From Marisa cornuarietis (Eukaryota > Mollusca > Gastropoda > Architaenioglossa > Ampullariidae): a stretch of 64,000 bases of DNA. Positions 13,971-25,278 of the stretch are shown in pieces (the first letter of the stretch is position 1; each line of letters starts with the position of its first letter). Both the position numbers and the translations under genes were made by a program. Under the pieces are notes generated by a model, which was not told the DNA's origin, did not search any database, and saw nothing but the letters and a program-made list of their open reading frames with translations. The DNA lies in NCBI GenBank assembly GCA_004794655.1, contig SMMW01000521.1, forward strand, positions 2,878,501 to 2,942,500, read 5' to 3'.

Positions 13971-14682
13971 AAACAGCTTCAGCATCGCTTGCTCGCTCAG
14001 CATCTTTAAAAAGCTGTAGTAAAGACCGTCACTACATCGCACATCAAAACATTTCCTGCTTTGCACGAGTGACTGCATAGGATCAGTGACTAACCCTCTA
14101 TTAAGCCAGCCCTACTAATATTCAGAAGAGACTAGAAAGACTGAAGAAGAAATGTTGCAGGCAGCAGTACACACTGTGTATACAACACACCAGTCAAACC
14201 AGAAACGCGGTAAGTGTCGACCTCCGCATTTCCATTCTCTCTACATCAGTGCTGGCGCTGCTGGTCTTTAGAAATCCATCATCTCACTAAATGAGAAACT
14301 TTTCTTATTCTGTAAGTGCGACGCTCTAGACAGGAACAGATTAACAGAACATGTCAATGATGTCCAATTGCTTATAACCAGAATTATTTCTATCCATTTT
14401 GAAATCATACTAGACCCGTAACACTTATACAAACGAAGAGTAGGGTGCAGTCAAGCACATCGCCACACGGACTTTTTCCACACTCTGTTTTTCCATCGCG
14501 AATTGAGCGAAAATACATCAGCAAAAACATTTGGATAGAGAAATATACCGAGAAAGGTAAAAGTCTGTGAACATTCAGCACAACTTTCCTGATCTTATCG
14601 GTGGTGGAGTGAGAAAGAGTGTGTTTGTATTTGTTTAAAGGATAACCGTCTGGACTAGACAACCTTCTGTCACTTCACCAAG

Positions 14683-14690
14683 TACAAGGA
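14683..14690 (+). promoter_or_regulatory. TATA-like element of copy C (TACAAGGA)
   Basis: Identical to the octamer of copies B and D1 and 111 bp upstream of the leader ATG. The extra spacing comes from a (TA)n run inserted at 14697-14714. Confidence 0.5.
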
Positions 14691-14793
14691 ACTAATATAT
14701 ATATATATATATATAATTTAAAGACAGTAACTAAAAGACAGGCATTGTACTGAGTAATTCTGTGTCAGCATACATACAGTGAAACTCTCCGAC

Positions 14794-17700
14794 ATGTGCG
14801 ACATCACAGATATCTATAGGACTGTCATCATGGCGGGAATTGTGTTGCTGAGTTTACCTCCGACGTCTGCATTAGGTAGGTGATGATGTTATCAGCTCTC
14901 TCCATCTCTCTGTCTCTCTCTTCCTACCCCTTACTTCTTCATTCCCTCTCTTTGAGCATTCCTTGACAGACAAGGTTACACAATCAAAGAAATTTACTAT
15001 TTCTAGACATGAACCTGGTCATCAAATTTGTGCACATTTCTTTCACACAATCTGTGGTTTTCTCTTTCTCTCTCTCTCTCTCAGCACTCTTACGAACACA
15101 AATACACAAACTATGTGGTTACATAAATGCAAAAGTATGCATGTTACGTAAGCATATACTCACATAGATGCCTTTTGACCTAAAAAAAAAGTAAAAGAAT
15201 ACATCCTTTAGCATAATGTCAGTTGGGACACTAGTAAAGGCTTGTAAATCATGTCAAATTATAATTCAAATTGTAGCATCTTATATAAATGAGAAAATTT
15301 AAAATAAAAGCAGTATTTAAAAATTCACATGAATTTTGTTCTTATAATTTCCACATCTTTATTCGCAATGAAATGTCGTTACTTATGTACACAAAACAAT
15401 GATGTCTATATCTAGAACATGGTAGCAGTCTCGTTTCTATACATAAATCTAAGAGAACTTGTTGTGTCTGTCCTCCTCGAGAATCCCAATGATGATTAGC
15501 GATGAATGGTTAGACGTAGGCATGGAGTGTGATGGATGATAGGGCTTGATTTGTTACGTCTGTTAAAACTTTATCCTATAAAAAATAGCGGTTTATTATT
15601 TATTTGCGTATATATATATATATATTTGGTTTACTAGAGACTTTTGGTGAACTGAAAACGAGTTGCCCGCCGTATGTAACCGAAGGCTTCGAATTGCGCT
15701 GCGAGTGTTACATCAACAAGGACACAGACTCTCATGCTGTCATCACCTGGGATGTCTCAGGCCGCGGTTCTGAGCTGTACATTAAGAATGTTCAACGAAA
15801 TGCTAACGGTTCCAGATACACGTGTTCTCTTGACTTGGGTGACCCGTCATCACATCAGTCTCTAACATACATCCTTCATGTTATTTGTGAGTACGTCCGC
15901 TGAGGGACATGCCCTGCTTTTTTTTAAATCCTCTGAACCTCTAGAGTTATTTAGACTACAAAGTCTTTGCGTGTCAACATGTAACTTTCTTGATATCATT
16001 GTGTGTAGGATCACTTGCGGATTAAAAGGAAGTGATTCTTATTTTTTTGTTTATGTTTTTTCTGTGACAATTAAAGGTGTTTTAATTTTATTTATCTTCA
16101 TCGTTTCTAGCGACACAGTGAGTTACAGTGTCAAGTCAAAGTTAAAATACTAAAACAAAGTCTTAACCTGCTTGCAATGTTCACTACAGACGGGCCGAGG
16201 TCTGTGACGATGTCTACCAATGCCACACGACCTTTTGTCACTAATGGAACATCACAGATGGCGCTGTTCTGTCAGGCTGTTGCTGTGTATCCAGCCGCCA
16301 ACTACACCTGGACAGGTGTGACGTGTGTAAACGAGGATCACGTAAACGGCACGTGCATCTTTATACCTAGAGTCCCTGAGGATAACGGCCGTGAAGTATG
16401 GTGTACTGCTCACAATGTTATCTTACCTCCTCTCGATAAGTCAAACAGCAGCAAGTTACTACTGGCCTGTAAGTGACTTTTTTGTTAATTTATTAATTTA
16501 ATTAATATAAGACGAAGAATGCATGCACTGGCTGCCTAAAAATGTGATTCAGGAACAAATGAAAATTACTTTTATCAAATAGTAATTTCGTGTGACAAAC
16601 CGTGTTAATAACGGAATAGATGACACGTAGTATACAGAGTTTTCTAATAATTATATATTTTAATTATATATATATATATGTCGGTTTTAAAAGACAGTTC
16701 CAACACTCACATAGTCGGAAATGTTTGCGGTCAATAAGGATGTTTAATGTTAGGGACCGTGTGTCGGGAGTAAAAAGTCTAGCAACCGTCTTAAACTCTC
16801 TCCAGTATATCAGATACCCGAACCTTTAAATGTTAAGATAGTTTTTTTGTTATTTTCGTTTAGTATTTAGTAACCCAATGATCTACATAGAAAATCGAGA
16901 GTACAATAATTGTAAGGTGCCTCTCTCGGAATATAATTCGAAGTATTTTGCAGTGGTTTTATTTCCTCCATTTCCACAGATCCTCCAACCTCACCGCCTG
17001 CAAGAGAAAACACGACCCTGACCTGCACGGTTAAAGGTGGAAAACCAATGGTGTCCTCAGTGACCTTCTATTGCGGGGATGAACCTGACAGACCTGATGT
17101 TGTGGACGACTTGTCCGTGTCGAGTTCTCTCCTCATCAGTGTCAATCAACAAGACAGTAATATGACCTGTGAATGCTTGGCCACGTGTGACCCACAGCCT
17201 GGGTTGTACCCACATAAAGTGGTTATTCCTCTTCACCTAATGGGTTAGTATATCGTATTATATAATATTTTCTTCATGAGTTAGATTAATTCAATTATAG
17301 AAATCTTTATTCATGGACCAATAAGTAGATAAATAAATGATTTAAATTATACATTGGCACAGACACAGCCAGATATTTAAGGTGACGAAGGGACTTATAA
17401 AAAAAAATTTGTCATATTTTGATTGTAGTTGAAAGTTGTAGATGAAATGTTGAACCTGTTTGATTACTGTATGTGAGGGTCGGTACAGACTCTGTGGGAT
17501 GTTTTTATCACCGTTGTCATCGTTGACGTTATAAAGAACCCGTACGTAGAGATTGTTTCTCGTCAGTAGTCATCGGCTAGTTAACTGGCTCCTCGACCTC
17601 TATTGTCATCACTGTTATGACTCATCATCATGTGACGAGGATTTAAATAATAAGTACACAACAGTTAGAGTCTTCGAATACTTTCGGCCAATGGAAGAGA

Positions 17701-18000
17701 ACTTCACTGGAAAAAAGTGATGCACCACGTTCTCGATATGCGTGTGAGGAAGAGTAATTGAAAGTATTAACTTAGTTAATCTTCATTAGCCATAAGGTTT
17801 AGGAAGCTGCAAGTTAGTTTCGACAGAAAATAAATGTTGGTTAGGGCATTAAATAAACAAATCAAGGAATATGTTTTGATATAAAGCATTTTCCTTCCAC
17901 ATAACAGCAACCTTAAAGCGCATTACATTAATACCCACAAATAGAATATGGTTTTAGTAACAAATGTACCCTTAATGCAAATACGATAGATCAAATGGAA

Positions 18001-18063
<63 letters not shown>

Positions 18064-18476
18064 ACACACACACACACACACCCTCTCTCTTTCTCTATTT
18101 CTTTCTCTGCCTCTCTCTCTCTCTCTCTCAATCTCTCTCTGTAATCCAGTAATCAGGTGTCACAAGTTGAGAAAGGAGAATTGGGGCCATGATCCGAACC
18201 CTCTACATCCAATTAATCGTTGAACGTATAGAAATAAAGAAAGAATAGAATAAATGAATGAATGAGACAAGCAGACAGACTCAATCATATTGCCCATTTA
18301 TAACAGACATCAATAAAGCTCTCCCAATGTAAGAATTCTTTGACATTTACATTCAGGTTCGTCTTCATCACACAAAGAAAAACCTCAACTGTCCATCCCT
18401 GTTGGCGTTGGTGCAGCTTCTTTGGTTCTTATCATCGTCATCATCATCGCTTGCTTCATCAAAATGAAACGATCGC
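14794..18476 (+). CDS. Ig-domain receptor copy C (leader, 3 Ig, TM; no tail exons)
   Basis: Exons: 14794-14875 leader, 15638-15886 Ig1, 16190-16468 Ig2, 16980-17243 Ig3, 18357-18476 transmembrane. All are phase 1. The leader contains MAGIVLLSLPP. Ig3 is 6 nt shorter than in B, D and E (two codons lost before the first Cys), and its ATW is ATC, a Trp-to-Cys change. The transmembrane exon is also 6 nt shorter. Ig3 looks mosaic: the CGDEPDRPDVV part resembles B and E, while SVNQQDS and HLMG resemble D, as expected from gene conversion. The donor after the transmembrane exon is intact (GTATGT), but no tail exons precede the next copy. Intron readthrough would stop after two codons. Function as for copy B: a probable cell-surface Ig receptor whose intracellular end must come from downstream exons if it has one. 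Confidence 0.8.
18001..18081 (+). repeat. (CA)n microsatellite in copy C intron 4
   Basis: CA run with one interruption, followed by CT-rich sequence and a truncated SINE (about 18150-18230) of the type seen in B and E. Confidence 0.95.
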
Positions 18477-18853
18477 GTATGTAGTGTTTCCTGTAACTGT
18501 CGTCTCTCGTCTCGCATTTCTTTCGTGTTGTTCTCGAGAAAGGAGACAATGTCTCTCTTTGTTGTGTAAAACGTCTCAGGAGCTAGAGACACACCAGTAG
18601 CACACTTCAGAGCTGGCCACCCAGTCATTTATGATGGAAACTACCATTAAAAATGTCTTTACATACTGTTAGACAAGAAACAGAGGTATACAACCAATCT
18701 GCCATTGGTGCTCACAGTAAGAAAAAAAGTTACTTTATAAGAATAAGTCCATATCTAATGTTAGTACGAAATTACTAATAATATTTTCTTGTTGTTGTAG
18801 CTGTTCGTACATCTGTGGGGTGTGCATGTGTGAGAGTCAACAAGAGTGAGATT

Positions 18854-18856
<3 letters not shown>

Positions 18857-18941
<85 letters not shown>
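18857..18941 (+). repeat. (GT)n microsatellite
   Basis: About 42 GT units, at the same relative place as the GT run at 11036-11119 after copy B. Confidence 0.95.
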
Positions 18942-18945
<4 letters not shown>

Positions 18946-19463
18946 ACTTCTACACCATATCATGAAGTCCGCGCGCTTAAAGTAATGAAAAGAACGCAAA
19001 GGTTGAGGTTGGTTTGCTTTTGTCACAAATAATCGAGCAACTTGCTGGTTCTCACACCGAAAATTATCACCGTTTTAGGAAACGACTGTTAAGACCCACG
19101 TTTTTTGATAGAATTTGATATGATTTATACAACAAGTACATAGACTCTCGAGTCTTCGATGACTTTACCGCCAAAGGAGACAGCAACACTCAAGAGGTGA
19201 TTCACATCCTCAATGCGCATGTAAGTATTTGTTTACATTTTTAAAACTTTACGGACAAGAGTAATATAGTGAGCATATATGTGTAACTATATAAATGTAT
19301 TTGAATGATTTATTCCTTGATAGTTTTCTACTTTTTCACTTGAATGAGTTAGGAACCCAAAGACCTATACAGAAAAACTGGAAGAAACATTATTTCAGAA
19401 TGCTTCTCTAAGAAGAGGATAATTTGAAGTCTTTAGCAGGTCCTTCTTCACCCATCTCCAAAG

Positions 19464-19676
19464 GTCTTCCAACTTCACCTCCCTAAATAACAATGGAACG
19501 CACGAACTTCACCTCCACGGTTAAAGGTGGAGAACCAAGAGTGTCCTCAGTGTTCTTCTCTTGCGGAGGTAAACCTGACAGCCCTGATGATGTGGACATC
19601 GGTGTCCAGCAACGAACCAGTTACCAACAGTCTGTGCTGTATAGACACAAAGTGGTTACTCCTCTGAACCTAACTG
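19464..19676 (+). pseudogene. Degenerate Ig3-type exon downstream of copy C
   Basis: Homologous to the third Ig exon and to the relic at 11703-11950. The acceptor is AAG, CCTGAAATAACA has become CCCTAAATAACA with an in-frame stop, the first Cys is Ser as in the B relic, and a large internal deletion removes the middle strands including the TCEC motif. 213 nt remain of about 270. Confidence 0.8.
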
Positions 19677-20442
19677 GTAGGTATATGGTATCTGTAACTG
19701 TGTTATTTATGAACATTAATTAAATATTAACACACTTTACTATTCATGCAATAATTAAATAATAAATGAAGAAATCAATTATGTGAAACATTTCTAGGTA
19801 TGTAGACACAGTCAGGTATCTCAAGACAGCTAGACACAGTCAGACATGTGGACACAGACATTTCAGGAGATAAAGCGATATGTTTCACTAGATTAATATA
19901 ACAAATATAGTAATGAAAAGTGTATTTATTTTTGCCTTAAACTATTTAATTCTAAACAACACCAGTACAAAAATATTCTTTGTGGAGAAAAGATTTAGTT
20001 GCTGAAGACAACATTATTGTATCAATGGAGATCATGTGAATTACCGCAAATATAAGTAGGAAGAACAATTGTTTGATGTTTACTTAAGAGGACTTCAACA
20101 ACCAAGCACCACTTCTGTCTTTTTTTATTTGTTACTTTCCTGTCGGTTTTAATTTTGTTCTTTTCTGTTTTTGCTGCGCAATGAGCATTCTTCTGAATGG
20201 ATACCTGCGCAATAAAAATGGCCTTCATCATCGTTATTTCGGAAGCTTGACTGGATAATAATATTAAAGGTAATTTTTGTATAGCACATACTCCCCTAAG
20301 GAGCATGCTTTTAGCACGTAAGAACAAGAATGTGACAAGGGCAACATACGAGACAGAAGAACAAACAAACAACATATGCCCTACGGAAAGATACGCGCGC
20401 ATACACTCACACACATTCCCAGCAACAAAAGATGTAATCACT

Positions 20443-20529
20443 TGGTTACCTTAGGTCACCTCAGGCTAGTACGAGTTCACGGCCAGTAGAATTGATCAGC
20501 TGAATGGCACGTGGAATGAATGAATTGCG
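20443..20529. repeat. Dispersed 87-bp repeat (partner at 41378-41464)
   Basis: Shared with 41378-41464 at high identity, including TTAGGTCACCTCAGG, TAGTACGAGTTCACGG and GGCACGTGGAATGAATGA. In both places it follows a CA-rich stretch and CACATTCCCAG. Probably part of an interspersed element; class unknown. Confidence 0.65.
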
Positions 20530-21064
20530 ATGGCGATTGGGTTTGTGTCACAGAGGGGTGACATGGACGCTAATAGCAGGTACAGCTAGGATGCCAAATC
20601 GCACGGCGCATGAGTCATAGGGATATTTTTTTTAGTCAGTGAGAGAAGAAAGGGGGAATAGTATTTAGTTAATTGTTGCCGGCCAGCGCTTCACTTCTCA
20701 GAGAGACACGACAAGTGCCGAGACACTGCGTGTGGGGAAGTGAAGGCTGCGTCTTCATAGAAAAATGCGTTGTTGTGTTTTTGTTAGCAACTTGGATTAT
20801 TTTGCATAAGGTGAATTTTTCCTGTATGTTTTTTTTTTAAATAGAGATATGAATCTATAAGTATTAGTAATTTCTTTTTTTGTAATTTTGTTATAGGCGC
20901 AGTTAACCTGGAATGGAGTTAGCCTGGAGTTAGCCTGGAGCTATATTGTTGTCGCTCGTCCCCAAGAGGCAGCGCAATGTGTGTAACGCCTGTTCCCCAG
21001 AGAAGGCGTCAATAAAGAAAAGGTTGAGTCGCTCGTCCCCAAGAGGCAAGGCCATTTCTTGTTC
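20530..21064. other. Spacer with CTCGTCCC repeats, no gene recognised
   Basis: Contains GTCGCTCGTCCCCAAGAGG twice (20951 and 21028) and short tandem AGTTAGCCTGG units near 20920. These resemble parts of the 82-85 bp direct repeats that flank the EAAT fragment. Confidence 0.5.
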
Positions 21065-21146
21065 AACGTCTGGCCCCGAGAAGCAGCGTTAGCTTTGTGA
21101 TGTTAGGTGACTCGTCCCGAGAGACAGCACCATTTTAAGAGAAACG
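21065..21146 (+). repeat. Direct repeat flanking EAAT fragment, left copy
   Basis: Begins AACGTCTGGCCCCGAGA and ends CATTTTAAGAGAAACG. It matches 22452-22536 with a handful of substitutions and one 4-nt difference. The two copies bracket the intronless EAAT-like fragment. Confidence 0.75.
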
Positions 21147-21715
21147 AGAACGAGGCTGAGCCTAACCGGCTTGACAGCTCTCGTGTTCCACATTTATTTC
21201 TTGTTATGCTTGGTTGTAAGTAACTGCAGTTGATATCCAGTTTGTGCCAGTATTTTCGTCACTGACTGAGCTTTAGTTTCTGCTGTGTTTTTGTGGTTGA
21301 CCGTAGGAATCACGCAGACTTTTGTTCTTTACCAATTTTTCGGAGCGCTGCCATGTCAGCCATTACTGTTCAGCTTCAGCTTTCTGTATGTACGGAAACC
21401 ACGCGAATCTCTTCCTCCAATATTTTGCTAGAGTGCAGTTATTTTAATTATGACTGACATTGTTGTACAGGACAATTATTCTGGTTTCACTGTGACTTTT
21501 TTCCAACTCCGTCGTTCATGTTCCCAGATCTATTGCTTGGTGTATCAGCTACAGACTTTGCATTTCCTACGCGATCATGTAGATCTTTGCTTGTCTACTA
21601 TGGTTTGCTCTATGGCAAGAACTATTTTCAGTTTTATCACATACTAATATTGACGTTGTGTATCTGAACTATGAGCTTTAGATCTTGACCTCTTGCACAT
21701 CCTAGTCTGTGAACT

Positions 21716-22357
21716 GTGGAAGTCTGTGTAATCTTTGGTATTGGACTTGGTTTGGGACTAAAATACCTCCCAGGACCTTGGACTCTCAACGACAAGCGCA
21801 AGATCTTCTATCTAAGGTTTCCTGGCGATTTGTTGCTCAACATGCTCAAGCTGCTCATCCTGCCCTTGTTCCTGTCCAGCCTGGTGACGGCGACGGCCAC
21901 GCTGGATAAGAAAGCTTCCGGCAAACTGGGGCTGGGCGCCATGATCTACTACATGACCACAACGCTGTCAGCCGTCATTCTTGGCATCATCCTTGTCCTG
22001 TCCATCCATCCCAGAGACCCACGTGACATTAACACCATTCCACGCAGTGGCGCCTCTAAGAACACCCAATCGCTGGACGCTCTGCTGGTCTTGATCAGAA
22101 ACTGCTTTCCGGATAATTTAATGACGATGTGTTTTCAACGGGAGACAACAGACGTTGATTTGATTAAAGCCGCTACAAGAAACGTGTCCAATGGAACTGC
22201 AATGGTGGAAGTCACAGACATTATAGAGAGCCTGAAGCAGGTCGTAAGCTCTGTCATGAACGTTCTGGGTCTGGTGGTCTTCTTTATCGCCCTGATATAT
22301 CTCAGTACCATTGTTTGTGGACATGTTTTAGTCTGTTTCACTTTGTCGGTTGTGTGA
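21716..22357 (+). pseudogene. SLC1/EAAT-like glutamate transporter fragment (N-terminal half)
   Basis: An uninterrupted frame of about 213 codons, of which roughly the first 190 match excitatory amino acid transporters. It shows the end of TM1 (GIGLGLGLKYL), the TM2 motif LRFPGDLLLNMLK, SSLVTATATLDKKASG, the TM3 motif YYMTTTLSAVILG, an extracellular loop with the sequons NVS and NGT, and a segment resembling TM4 (SVMNVLGLVVFF). There is no native start: an in-frame TGA lies just upstream at 21710-21712, and the hairpins and substrate-binding TM7-TM8 core are absent. After VVFFIAL the frame runs into a SINE-like repeat and stops, so it cannot make a transporter. The intact frame with no intron suggests a recent retrocopy or capture by a mobile element. 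It lies between Ig copies C and D inside 82-85 bp direct repeats. It could instead be one large exon of a dispersed gene. Confidence 0.8.
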
Positions 22358-22451
22358 ATTTGTGTCTTTGAATTTCTTTGTAAAGCGCATTGAGCCTTCT
22401 GTAAAGCAGGGAAATGCGCTATATAAATTTCCGTTATTATTATTATTATTA
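22330..22451 (+). mobile_element. SINE-like 3' end with (ATT)n tail
   Basis: Contains GTAAAGCGCATTGAGCC, GGGAAATGCGCTATATAAAT and an (ATT)n tail. The same 3' end occurs at 13930-13970, 41050-41110 and, reversed, at 32755-32812. It truncates the EAAT frame. Confidence 0.6.
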
Positions 22452-22536
22452 AACGTCTGGCCCCGAGAGACAGCGTTAGCTTTGTGAGGTTGGGTAGCTC
22501 GTCCCGATCGAGAGACAGCACCATTTTAAGAGAAAC
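22452..22536 (+). repeat. Direct repeat flanking EAAT fragment, right copy
   Basis: Partner of 21065-21146. It starts directly after the (ATT)n tail of the SINE-like element. Confidence 0.75.
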
Positions 22537-22916
22537 GTTTGTGGTTTAGGATATTTGTTTGTGGATCATTTATGTAGTTTAGATATTTATTTTACATACA
22601 CACTCATCGAACCGTCAGTTTTTTCCAGTGACTGAAAATTTAACATTTCTCAGAGAGATCATCGAAAAGTGACTTTGTGCCTGATTTTAGACTATTTGAT
22701 ATTTAGATGATTTTTATATCTTAGAATTTCTTTTAAGTATTTTGCCATGTTTTTATGACTTAATTAAATGTATACTGATTTAAAAAGAAGGCAGAGTTGT
22801 TTTGTCTAAAAAAGAAAAGAACGCGCAAATGTCCAGGCGTTGAGTGAACGCAGAGGCTGTGACAGTTTGCAAACAGGCATCGCGTACCTACAGCCAGACA
22901 GCAAGAGTGAGAACTC

Positions 22917-22998
22917 ACATGACAACACATGATCAGAAATAGAGAGGATGACAAGAGTGAAAACTTACATGCCAACACGTGATCAGAAATAGAGATGA
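22917..22998. repeat. Short tandem duplication
   Basis: ACACATGATCAGAAATAGAGA and a second copy with ACACGTGATCAG occur about 50 bp apart; the flanking text is also shared. Confidence 0.6.
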
Positions 22999-23039
22999 CC
23001 GGCATTTGGCATCTCGCTTCCTCGTGCCATCTGTGACCC

Positions 23040-24527
23040 CACAAACTTTTAGAGAGGACATTGTTGTCTTTGTACTAGATTGAAGATTAAAGAATAATAA
23101 GAATAAGAATTTGGAATATGACTTGTTGACGGAAACAATGTTCGTGTAATGAAATGTTAGCACTAATGCTGTATGTTTGTAGACTGTGATGCTGAATATT
23201 CATAAATTAAGGCGTTGATCCTTCATATTTGTAAAGACAGACACAGTGCCCAGGTTTAATAGTTGTTTGATACATCGGGTTTAAAGCCCAGCTCTCACTA
23301 CAAGTCCTCCATCAAGACTAAGACTCCATTAAATATGGAATTCTTGATGAAGGGGATGGTGGTGGTGGTATTATTATTATTATTATTATTTATTTCGCAA
23401 TAATTTTTCTCGTGGTATCATGATATTAAAGAAAAGTACCGTTATATATATATATAAAACCTCATATGACTAGCAAAAGTTTACTAAAATTACCCGAAAC
23501 ACAAAACACATCACTAACACCAATTAAACAGCAAAAGAATCAAGCTAATATGTGTGTATGGTCTGCTGTTTATTTGAAACGGAACTGAATTGTTCAGCCT
23601 GTTACACACGAGACTTGTCGATGAAGCTGATGATGTCACTCCAAGGGTTTCACAAAGGCCATTAAAACTGAGAGCGCAAACATCTTCATCATCGCTGGTT
23701 CGCTCAGCATCTTTTAAAGGTTGTAGTAAAGGCCGTCACTACATCGCACACCAACACATTTCCTGCTTTGCACGAGTGACTGCATAGGATCAATGACTAA
23801 TCCTCTCATTGCTATTAAGCCAGTCCTACTAATATTCAGAAGAGACTAGAAAGATGGAAGACGAAGTGTTGCAGCCAGCAGTACACACTGTGTATACAAC
23901 AAACCAGTCAAACGGGAAACGCGGTAAGTGTCGACCTCCGCATTTCCATTCTCTCTACATCAGTGCGGTGGCTGCTGGTCTTTAGAAATCCATCATTTCA
24001 CTAAACGAGGAACTTTTCTCTTTCTGTCAATGCGACGCTGAAAACAGGAACAGATTAACAGAACATGTCGATGATGCAGTAAAGAATTTCTCTTGTTTAC
24101 TACTTACAGGCCAAATTGCTTGTAACCAGAATTATTTTTATCAATTGTGAAACCATACTACACCCGCAACACATACAAAGGGAGAGTAGGGTGCAGTCAA
24201 ACACATCGCCACACGGACCTTTTCCTCACCCTGTTTTTTATAGTCAGTCTACCGAAAATTTATCAGCAAAAACATTTGGAAAGAGAAATATATCGAGAAA
24301 GGGTCAAAGTCTATGAAAACCCAACACAATTCTCCTGCTCTTGTTGGTGCTGGAGTGAACAAGAGTGGGTGTGTGTATTTGCTTAAAGGATAACCGGCTG
24401 GACTAGACAATCTACTGTAATCTCACTAAGTACAAGGAACTAATAAAATGTGTAAAGGGAGTAACTAAAAGACAGGCAATGTACTGAGTAATTCTGTGTC
24501 AGCATACATACAGTGAAACTCTCCAAC
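23040..24527 (+). repeat. Duplicated upstream region of copy D (sister of 12790-14793)
   Basis: Matches the region upstream of copy C but lacks the inserted element of 13405-13970. A shorter, more diverged third version lies at about 24690-25278 in front of the second leader exon. Confidence 0.75.
24431..24438 (+). promoter_or_regulatory. TATA-like element of leader exon D1 (TACAAGGA)
   Basis: 97 bp upstream of the D1 ATG. The following 90 bp are nearly the same as in copy C, including CTGAGTAATTCTGTGTCAGC. Confidence 0.5.
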
Positions 24528-24609
24528 ATGTCCGACACCACAGATATCTATAGGACTGTCATCATGGCGGGACTTGTGCTGATGTGTTTACCTCCGAGGT
24601 CTGCATTAG
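24528..24609 (+). CDS. Extra leader exon D1 (alternative first exon or orphan)
   Basis: An 82-nt leader exon with MAGLVLMCLPP and an intact G|GTAGGT donor, identical in structure to the others. No Ig exon follows before a second leader exon at 25279. It can join in phase to the Ig1 exon at 26113, so D may have alternative promoters. Otherwise it is the remnant of a lost copy. Confidence 0.7.
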
Positions 24610-25179
24610 GTAGGTGATGATGTCGACAACTCTCTCCCTCTCTTCCTTCCCCGTTCCTCCTCATTTCCTCTCTTTGCAGCTTTCGCAAAGGTCGTGAAAA
24701 CCGAGAGTGCCGACAGCTTCAGTATCGCTGGCTCACTCAGCATCTTGTTAGTTAAAGGCCGTCACTCAGTCACATATTAATACAGTTATTGCTCTGCACG
24801 ACTGATAAATGACTAAACCTCTTAATGCGAACGATCTACAGACCAAATTGCTTATAATCACAATTGTGTCTGTATCAATAAATTTTTAGACGAAACTAGA
24901 CTCCCAGAATTCATACAAAGAGATAGTACTTGCAAAACGAATTCAGTTTAGTCAAACACATCGCCACAAAACTTTTTCCACACAATGTTTTGTCACCGAA
25001 ACTTTACTCAAAAGGCCAGAGACAAAAAATCCGTAACGATAAATATACGAAGAAAGGTTCAATGTCTCTGAACACTCAGTACAGTTCTCCTGGTCTGACT
25101 GGTGTTGCAGTCAGGAAGGGTGTACGTGCATTTGCTTAATGAATATCAGCCTTGAGAAGACAGCCTTCTACCGTCACCA

Positions 25180-25187
25180 TATAAAAG
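25180..25187 (+). promoter_or_regulatory. TATA box of leader exon D2 (TATAAAAG)
   Basis: A canonical TATA box 99 bp upstream of the ATG at 25279, at the same place as the TACAAGGA octamer in B, C and D1 and TATAAGGA in E. It is the strongest promoter match in the array. Confidence 0.65.
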
Positions 25188-25278
25188 GAACTAGTAAGGA
25201 TCGCAACAGAGAGAAACTGAGAGACGGACAAAGTCTTGTTTAATTGTCTGTCAACAAAAAACAGTAAAGGTCTCTGAC

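Larger units (their letters stand above)
12790..14793 (+). repeat. Duplicated upstream region of copy C (sister of 23040-24527)
   Basis: Long direct repeat with 23040-24527, recognisable from shared stretches such as the (ATT)n block, the segment around ACACGAGACTT, the GTGTCGACCTCCGC block and the final 100 bp before the leader ATG. The C version carries an extra element at about 13405-13970, absent from the D version. It shows that the promoter region duplicated with the genes. Confidence 0.75.

Noticed and set aside
19130..19225. Possible extra exon ending in a GTAAGTAT donor, conserved near 2340, 11440 and 19215
   Set aside because: The frame is shifted and contains stops in the B version, and no matching acceptor is seen; it looks like conserved intron or intergenic sequence of the cassette.
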